From positions 4,092,001-4,156,000 of the forward strand of contig JAUTDP010000001.1 in the NCBI GenBank assembly GCA_033439795.1: a stretch of DNA of 64,000 nt. Reading direction: 5' to 3'. The translations under genes were made by a program, and so were the position numbers. This DNA comes from Sordaria brevicollis (Eukaryota > Ascomycota > Sordariomycetes > Sordariales > Sordariaceae). A model generated the notes under the pieces. It searched no databases. It was not told the DNA's origin and was given only the letters and a program-made list of their open reading frames with translations. Shown in pieces: positions 57,741-64,000 of this stretch (the stretch's first letter is position 1; each line of letters begins with the position of its first letter).

Positions 57741-59198
57741 ATGGATACCCAGCGTCCTCTTCCTCAGACACACATTGTCCATGCCATGTATGGCTCTGAA
57801 CGCGAGATGGGGCAAAGAGATGGCTCTACGACACAACTCTCCCAAAATGGCCACTTCACTTTTCTAGAAGAGCACTACAGGTCATCATCGGTGTATGACG
57901 AGATAGTCGACAGCTACAGCGCAACAACTCCAAAGAGTCATAAAGAAAACTCCTCAACTGTTAGGAATGTCTCTTCCCAGTCGGCACTACGACATGGAGA
58001 GTGGCCTACACGAGCACCGTCACGGAACAGACCATTGCGCCTACGCCCTCCTCCCCGTCATGGCCCCTTTTTCGACGCCTTCCGAGATCCACAAGGTATG
58101 GCCCACCTGAAGCCATCACCCCTCTCGGTCTCTAGACCTGCTGTCGAGACACCAACTCGGCGTCAAAGCCGGCCACGAAGCTCTTCCGTTCCTCTTGATA
58201 TGCCACGTCAAGCACCCAGTCTCACCCTCTTTCCAAGAATCGACCCAGCACCTACTCCAACTCCAACACTGGCACCAAAATGTTCCTATCCATCCGATGT
58301 CTCATCATCCTCCCCGTATCCGGCCTCAAGCACAGCAGTTGGTCTTTCCAGTACCAAACTCCTACTCCGACCGCCGGTGCCTCCAAAGGACTCTGCTCTA
58401 TCTCCACCTCGACCATTTCGAAAGGACACTCCCTCTTTACCACCGCTCAAGATCCCTTCCTCTCAGAAAAATGCATCTATCGTGGATATATCCATGAGCA
58501 TGAGAAACCCCATCAAAGGACCAGCTTTATACACCCAATCCCGTCCTTGTCCTTCCCTTCCTACCCCTAATTCGGCCCCGACTCGTAGTCCTCCTCCCGC
58601 TTCTGTTCCGAGTCAGTCTCCTTGTCCTCGCGGACGCTGCGTCACGCGTACGCAAACGCACTACACACAAACATCTCTTGCCCATGACCAAATTCCCCGA
58701 CTACACAACATCCTTGTCTCCTTCTTCACCTGGCTACTTTTGGTGGCATTCATTATCATTACCGGGTCTTTCACCTCATCCTCCGAGTCTTTCATGCATG
58801 GCATGATACAGCCACTCTTCATCGCCAGCTTAGCCAGCATTGTGATCGGGATCACAGGATGTGTCTACCTCAGCATCCGCTGGCGCAAGAATTATGTGTG
58901 GTTGGTCAAAAGGTTATACATGCCTCTTGTTTTGAATGGGCTGGCGGGAGTGTTCGCAACTTTGACGGGTGTCTATGGGCAGCATGGCGGGATGTGGTGT
59001 TTACAGAGTATTGTGGCGATTATGGTTGAGAGTGTGGTGGTGGTGCTGGCAGGGGTACTGTTTGGGGTGTATAATTTCCTGTTGAAGAGGAGGGTGACGA
59101 AGGGGACCAAGGTATGGGTGGTAGGGGAAGATGTTATGGAGGGGGATGAGAAGAGAGGAGGAAACAAGGAGCCATATGCCGCGGGAAGTATTGTCTAA
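57741..59198 (+). CDS. Predicted four-TM membrane protein, unknown function
   Basis: Single exon of 485 aa starting MDTQRPLPQ (TTCAAAATGG context). The N-terminal ~300 residues are Ser/Pro/Arg-rich and probably disordered on the cytoplasmic side. Four hydrophobic segments follow near the C terminus: ILVSFFTWLLLVAFIIITGSF (about 335-355), LFIASLASIVIGITGCVYL (about 365-385), LVLNGLAGVFATLTGVYG (about 400-417) and IVAIMVESVVVVLAGVLFGVY (about 425-445). I do not recognise the family. The layout resembles the hypothetical membrane proteins common in Sordariomycetes. Confidence 0.75.
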   Translation: MDTQRPLPQTHIVHAMYGSEREMGQRDGSTTQLSQNGHFTFLEEHYRSSSVYDEIVDSYSATTPKSHKENSSTVRNVSSQSALRHGEWPTRAPSRNRPLRLRPPPRHGPFFDAFRDPQGMAHLKPSPLSVSRPAVETPTRRQSRPRSSSVPLDMPRQAPSLTLFPRIDPAPTPTPTLAPKCSYPSDVSSSSPYPASSTAVGLSSTKLLLRPPVPPKDSALSPPRPFRKDTPSLPPLKIPSSQKNASIVDISMSMRNPIKGPALYTQSRPCPSLPTPNSAPTRSPPPASVPSQSPCPRGRCVTRTQTHYTQTSLAHDQIPRLHNILVSFFTWLLLVAFIIITGSFTSSSESFMHGMIQPLFIASLASIVIGITGCVYLSIRWRKNYVWLVKRLYMPLVLNGLAGVFATLTGVYGQHGGMWCLQSIVAIMVESVVVVLAGVLFGVYNFLLKRRVTKGTKVWVVGEDVMEGDEKRGGNKEPYAAGSIV

Positions 59199-59350
59199 CT
59201 GGGGTCTTGGATAGCGCGGATAATATGTCTTTGCGCAGCGCTGAGGGGAGCTGTATCCAGATGATCAAGACCTATAGTCATGTGTTAACTTCCTGAATCC
59301 TAATGTATACAATACAGCAATCAAACTCTTCACATCATCCCAACCAATCC

Positions 59351-60867
59351 CTACCTCCTCAACAAAGCACTCTCCTCATCCGTCTCATCCCCATCCTCCT
59401 CCTCAAACCATCCTCTCCCCCCCTCTTCGCGGGTTAACCTCTCCCACAACCTCCCCGCCAACCCTGCTACCTTGAATCCCCAAAACGTCCCCATCCCCGC
59501 CAGGAATCCCACCCCATCATTCCTAAACGCCAAAATCGTTCCCGCAGTCATCAACATAACCATCCTATCCTCTTCCGTCTCCGTATTCGCAACCCCAACC
59601 CTCGCCAACTCCACTCCCGCTCCAAGTACCATTACCCCCAAAAACGCTTTAGGAAACTTTTCCAAGAGGTTCAGAAGGCCGGCGCCGGGGAAGAACAGTC
59701 CCAAAAGAAGTTTGGCAGAGCCGAGGAGGATGATCGAGGTACCAGACCGTGCGCCAAATCGGTACTGTGCTGCTAGCCCCCCGGAGCCGTGGCAGAGAGG
59801 CATGCACCCGAAGGGAGCTGAGAGGAGGTTCATGAGGGAGATGGATAGTGACAAGGGGGTGAGAGGGACGGGACCTTCGTCGCTGTCGGGGAAAGAGTCG
59901 GAGGTGTGGGAGAAGTGGTCTTGCCATGCCCCTGGCATAGCCGAAGAGGAAGATTCTTCGGAGTAGTAGAGCTGGGGGTATCCAGATGGGGGGAAAAGGT
60001 CGGAGGCGAGTGCGGAGGCGGCGATGATGGAGTTGAGGGTTGTGAGCGGTAACTGGGCGAGGGCGGTGCTGAGCGATTCGGGGGTGAGGAGGGAGTGGGT
60101 GACGGCTCGGAAATGGAGGTGGGCGAGGGGGTTGTAGATCCAGCTTCCTGTCCTCAGTTCGATTTCTGGATGCGGGTGAGGGAAAGCGGGGGAGGATAGG
60201 TGAAGACGGATGATGGCGAAGAGCAGCCCTACGAGGAATAGGATCAAGGCGTAAGGTACTGGCATCGCCGTTCTCCTTCTCGAGCTGGAGGATTGCTGTT
60301 TACCAAGAGTAACAACCAACCCACCAAACGCCGCCACCGCCCAGAGCCTACTATCCAACCATTCTCCTTTCCCATCTCCTCCTGGAGTAGAAGAAAACCA
60401 TCCCAGCGGCTTAACCATCCCCCCTCCCCCGACACCACCAAACTCAACCCAGCACCAACTTGCACCCCCCTCACCACAGCACCAGGCACCCACCTCATCA
60501 CCATCTTCAACCCCCCACTCCCACCCAACAACAACACCGCCAGCGCAACCCAAACCCCCGCCGCTACCGTCTCCCCCAACTTCCCTTTCTCCCCATGTAA
60601 AAGGCTGGCGGCAGCAATAGCCTTCATAGGCTGCACCGGCAACGGTACGCCAAATACCACACCCGTAAGGATGTTGAATAGACCACTAAACAAAAGGGTG
60701 GAGGGGAGGTCGATGGAGCCTTGAAGGGATAGGGCGAGGAGGAGAGGGAGGAGGGTTCCTAGGTCGCCGAGGGAGCCGGAGATTTCTGACAAAAGCAGGG
60801 AGGGGGAGAGGAGGTGGGAGAGGTTGTAAAGGGTGATGCGCTTTAGGCGCGCGGGGGAGATGAACAT
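59351..60867 (-). pseudogene. MOT1-type molybdate transporter with an apparent frameshift
   Basis: Member of the MOT1 branch of the SulP superfamily, expected to import molybdate. The N-terminal part (from 60867) has ISGSLGDLGTLLPLLLALSLQG, STLLFSGLFNILTGVVFGVPLPVQPMKAI and AVVRGVQVGAGLSL. After that the same frame loses the family pattern. The pattern resumes in another frame: GMVKPLGWFSS, EWLDSRLWAVAAFGGLVV, PVPYALILFLVGLLFAIIRL, LTTLNSIIAASALA, APFGCMPLCHGSGGLAAQYRFGARSG and AFLGVMVLGAGVELA. The switch falls in a G-rich tract on the coding strand (plus strand C6-T-C5 at 60419-60430), so a one-base indel there would restore a ~500-aa protein. A small intron is less likely: the only good acceptor (CTACTCCAG) has no matching canonical donor in phase. 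Either a sequence error or a null allele. Confidence 0.78.
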
Positions 60868-61561
60868 GATGTCGGTTTGCTGTCGAATTGAGATTTTGAG
60901 AATGTTGAGGGTTGAGGTAGATTATCGTGTCGTGAAGTGGAAGAACCGTTGGGCTCGGCGGGGCATGGTGCGGTGACTCGACTGCAATGAAGGTTGTTGT
61001 TGTCGTCGGGGGAGAGAGTCGTGCCCCAATACTTTGAAGAATGGTTGGGAGGTCGATTAGAGATTTGCGTTGTTTTATGCCAGAAGATAATGAAATGGTA
61101 AGCAAAAGAAAAATGGTGTTGAGGGGAAAGATAAGCCGGTTGGGTTGTCGTCGGGTTTCTTCTTACGGAACTAAAATAGGTGGAGTCATTGATTCGCCCA
61201 ATTAGGCAAGTCGTCAATTAGACGGTGCTACCCGACGACATCGACAGCATGACATGAGATCACTTGACTGAAGCAAAGCGCACATAGAACTCGGTGAAGA
61301 CAAAGGAATGATTGAAAGTAGTCATTAATCATTAGGTAGAATATTACAATCGAACGCTAAACCGCCGTCGAAAAAGTAAATAACAAAAGAACGCTCAAAA
61401 GCTTGCTTGGTATCATGTTCCACATCGTAAAATCGTTTCCTCCCACATCATTCCATAACAAAAAAGGTGGTATCACAATTAACCCATTCCCGGGTATCAA
61501 CTTCACTTTTCTGTCGTCGGCCTCAATGATTCTTTTAATAAGTCACATCAAACGACATGAC
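60868..61561. other. Spacer between the MOT1-like and Sur7-like genes
   Basis: About 690 bp holding the MOT1-like promoter and the Sur7-like 3' UTR. Minus-strand open frames here have no motif. Confidence 0.45.
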
Positions 61562-62350
61562 TTAGAACCACCTCCTCCTCCTAGTCGCAGGAGCAGCAAC
61601 CCCGTAGTCGTTCTTAGGCTCACCAACGAGGTCCCTGTTCCTGTTTCTGCGCTTGTGGATTCTAGCCGAGCAGCAAGTGAAGAAGAGAATAACCATAGCG
61701 AGGAGCGAGCAGATGGCAGCGGCCAAGGTAGTCCAGATGGCGGAACCCCATTTGGCGCGCGTGCCCTCGCTGAACACGCCATCGTCGTCATCGCCGTTGA
61801 CGTTGGACTTGATGATGCTGAAGAGGACAAAGTCGAGGATCATGACGACCAAGGTAACGATGAAAGCGAAGGCGGCAACGAGAGAAGCGAGGAGGGAACC
61901 GACCCAGCCAGCGCCGAGGGCAAGGAGGAAGGCGATGAAGTTGAGACCGCAGGCAATGGGGTGCAGGATCATGGCCTTAGTCAAAGCCTTGGTGGTGTTT
62001 TCGGCGTAGTTGGAGAAGGAGGTGCCCTCAATGGTGTTCATGATGTTGGCCGGGTTGTAGCCGACGCGGGAGGAGGAGCAGGAGTCACTGTGAGGGGTGT
62101 TAGTATGGTTAAAATGTGAAGACGATGTGGAAGGGAAGGTTACGTACGCCTGATTATCGGCAATCTCGCACCAGCCAAAGGTACCAAAGGTTACCCTCTT
62201 GAAACGACCCACGTGGAGGGTTCGGAGATCGACCTTCATGAGGGAGATGTCGTTGATGACAGGAGCGGAGATGCAGGTGACAATGAGCAGCACCGTCGCT
62301 GCTAGTAGCAGGAAGGTGCCGAAGTGGTGAATGATGCCTGTCCTCGCCAT
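61562..62350 (-). CDS. Sur7/PalI-family plasma-membrane protein
   Basis: Four-TM protein of the Sur7/PalI family, associated with eisosomes, pH signalling and cortical domains at the plasma membrane. Two exons: 62350-62148 and 62087-61562 (242 aa); intron 62147-62088 (60 nt) has donor GTACGT and acceptor CACAG. Removing it joins DNQA to DSCSSSRVGYNPA. That restores the extracellular pattern FGTFGWCEI ... CSSSRVGYNP seen in the family, although the unspliced frame is also open. TM1 is residues 8-30, and TM2-4 lie at about 125-148, 150-172 and 195-218. The loop contains two Cys. The tail is basic (RKRRNRNRD) and cytoplasmic. Confidence 0.85.
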   Translation of the reverse strand: MARTGIIHHFGTFLLLAATVLLIVTCISAPVINDISLMKVDLRTLHVGRFKRVTFGTFGWCEIADNQAYVTFPSTSSSHFNHTNTPHSDSCSSSRVGYNPANIMNTIEGTSFSNYAENTTKALTKAMILHPIACGLNFIAFLLALGAGWVGSLLASLVAAFAFIVTLVVMILDFVLFSIIKSNVNGDDDDGVFSEGTRAKWGSAIWTTLAAAICSLLAMVILFFTCCSARIHKRRNRNRDLVGEPKNDYGVAAPATRRRRWF

Positions 62351-64000
62351 TGTGATGGTTGGTTGAGTGGTTGTGTGGCAAGTTGAAGCCGCTGGTGTGT
62401 ATTATCCTCCGCGTATAGACAAATGTCTGTTGGTATGTGAATCACAAAAAAGGAGAGACGCTCAACTGGATGGCAGTGGGTGACCAAGGCTGATATAAGA
62501 GAAGCTTTCGTTGGGCTGGTATCTTGAAATTGATGGGTGCGGTCCGTGACCATGTCTAACATGATTCCGGTTCTTGGCTGTGATGCCATTCCTTTCCATG
62601 GAAAGCAGCCCTGCGACGTCATTCCAAGCCTCCCCGATGTCCCTTCATGCTTGAAACATAGTGCTCCCTTCACTCACCTTGAGTGGCCTGCCTGCCTGCC
62701 CTGCGGCCCAGCCCTCATCCCACCAGACTTGGCATCTGGGCTTCAATGGCTGACTCCCTTGTCAAAGCTGTTCTTTGTTTCCATGGGTGTCGGTTGTGAC
62801 GGCCCCGAAGCTATACTTTCCCTGGTCTACCTGGCTGTGTTCAGCGGCCCGCGCATAACCTGCTATGTATGTGTGACCTTGAGAGGTCCTCCGTCAGGTG
62901 TGAGTGGTGGTGTCGCCAAGCCTGTTTCACCCCGGCAGTGCTCTGGCGGGAGTGACGTAAGTCTTGTAAAGGGGGTCAACATACCGATGCTAGGCTCGGA
63001 GTGCCGTTGCCGGGTAACCCTGAAACTTCAGGGTAGCCAAGCAAACCAAGGAGAGGGCTGATGAAGATGGACGAGATGATTGGGGGATGAACCAGACAGC
63101 CCGTCCCGTTGTAGCAGAGGTGGGGCTTGACGTTGCCCAAGCCAACCGTTGGCAAGACCCTGTTTTTAGGGATCATTGGAGAAATCTCAGGGCAGCCGCT
63201 ATGATCGGAATAACGATGGATGATGGTGATGACGGAGCCGACTTCGATGGATCATACGTTGAATAGGTGAACCTGAGAAGACTGCGACGAACCATGACAG
63301 CCACACCTTGTAGACGTTTTTGTCGCAGTCTTTCTCGCAAGCGTTTGGGTATCGGAGCCTGTCCCTCCTGTATCTGATTTCTGAGGGATGGTTGTTGGGC
63401 CTATAACGGGAAAGATGGAAGAGACATGGTCGATCTTGAGTCACGATATCCGTGCTGCTGTTTCAAACTTTCCAATAGCAGTGGTGGTACTACATCTTGT
63501 GTGACCTGCGATTTCATGTCAACAGCCGCTTGAATTCCTGGAAGATAGAAAAGGCTTTTCCCCCAGTCATTCCTCAGATAAATGTCCGACAGGATGTTGG
63601 CCATGAGACCAAAATAACTTGCAGGAAAAATGGTTCAAGAAACAACTTCGTCATCCGTTCCTGAGTGTTCCCCACGATAATCAACGATCCCGTCGCCACT
63701 TTCAGGGCCAGGAACTGCAACATGGCTGCCACGTGCTTGCGGGGAGAGGCGGTCCCAATTCTCCAGATCGCGCATCGATGTTCGATGGGATGCCCGAAAA
63801 GTGTCAAGAGAGGTTGTCGTGATCAATTGAAGGAATGTTGGACATGGGAAAATTGAGTGAGTGTTGTCGTCGTGATGAAATTCGTTCCTCGACGGCGTGA
63901 TTGATTCTAGCGGCGGGCCAGGTGGGGTCAAAGGGTGGTGCTTGATGGTGAGAACCCTAACCCTGCTTCCTATGTCCACTTCAATCAACGGACGAAGACG
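62351..64000. other. No supported gene at the right end
   Basis: 1.65 kb with several open frames up to 174 codons (62537-63061 plus) but no recognisable motif, splice chain or repeat. The first part is the Sur7-like promoter and 5' UTR. Confidence 0.4.

Noticed and set aside
62537..63061. 174-codon plus-strand frame near the right end
   Set aside because: No recognisable domain, no signal peptide, and Cys/Pro composition fits chance in unconstrained DNA.
63951..63962. CCCTAACCCT near the right edge, resembling telomere repeat
   Set aside because: Fewer than two units and no array follows; chance match.

Overview
The window looks like a chromosome arm of a filamentous ascomycete, most likely a Sordariomycete close to Neurospora/Sordaria. 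Three things point there: short introns (about 50-95 nt) with GTAAGT/GTACGT-type donors; the gene families present; and an A+T-rich block at 31.2-35.6 kb that has lost nearly all CpA/TpG dinucleotides but keeps CpG, the mark of repeat-induced point mutation (RIP). The species is inferred; no search was run. Intron-bearing gene models were built by hand from splice sites and checked for an intact frame.

Layout. 0-2 kb: unassigned DNA, then a small secreted Cys-containing protein gene with a stop inside its signal peptide. 2.2-7.3 kb: alkaline phosphatase (-), tRNA-Asn (+), CutC-family protein (-). 9.2-13.6 kb: Myb/SANT-like protein with a prion-like tail (-) and Gep4-type phosphatidylglycerophosphate phosphatase (-). 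13.8-19.5 kb: ORC2 (+) and Ded1 DEAD-box helicase (-). 19.5-22.6 kb: a gene-poor stretch. 22.6-30.8 kb: proteasome beta4 (-) diverging from the U3 snoRNP protein Rrp9 (+), then a Ulp2/SENP-like SUMO protease (-). 31.17-35.65 kb: a RIP-ruined DNA transposon with 69-bp inverted ends. 36.6-42.7 kb: a short Prp3_C/DUF1115-like gene (-), an unusual ATP-dependent DNA ligase (+) and a 2-oxoglutarate/Fe(II) oxygenase (-). 44.3-47.4 kb: an Ies1-like INO80 subunit (+) followed by a broken C2H2 finger array. 49.5-55.8 kb: a giant FHA-forkhead protein (-). 57.7-62.4 kb: a four-TM protein (+), a MOT1-type molybdate transporter with an apparent frameshift (-), and a Sur7/PalI-family protein (-). The last 1.6 kb shows no gene.

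Most genes are single-copy housekeeping functions (replication, rRNA processing, translation initiation, proteasome, SUMO, chromatin, cardiolipin synthesis), with no sign of a metabolic cluster. The most notable points are: the DD34E transposon, whose three catalytic acidic residues have all been changed by G-to-A mutation and which carries a second, unrecognised reading frame; a start codon split by an intron in the proteasome gene; the finger array that resumes in frame just after the Ies1 stop codon; and three probable gene-breaking lesions (secreted protein, C2H2 array, molybdate transporter).
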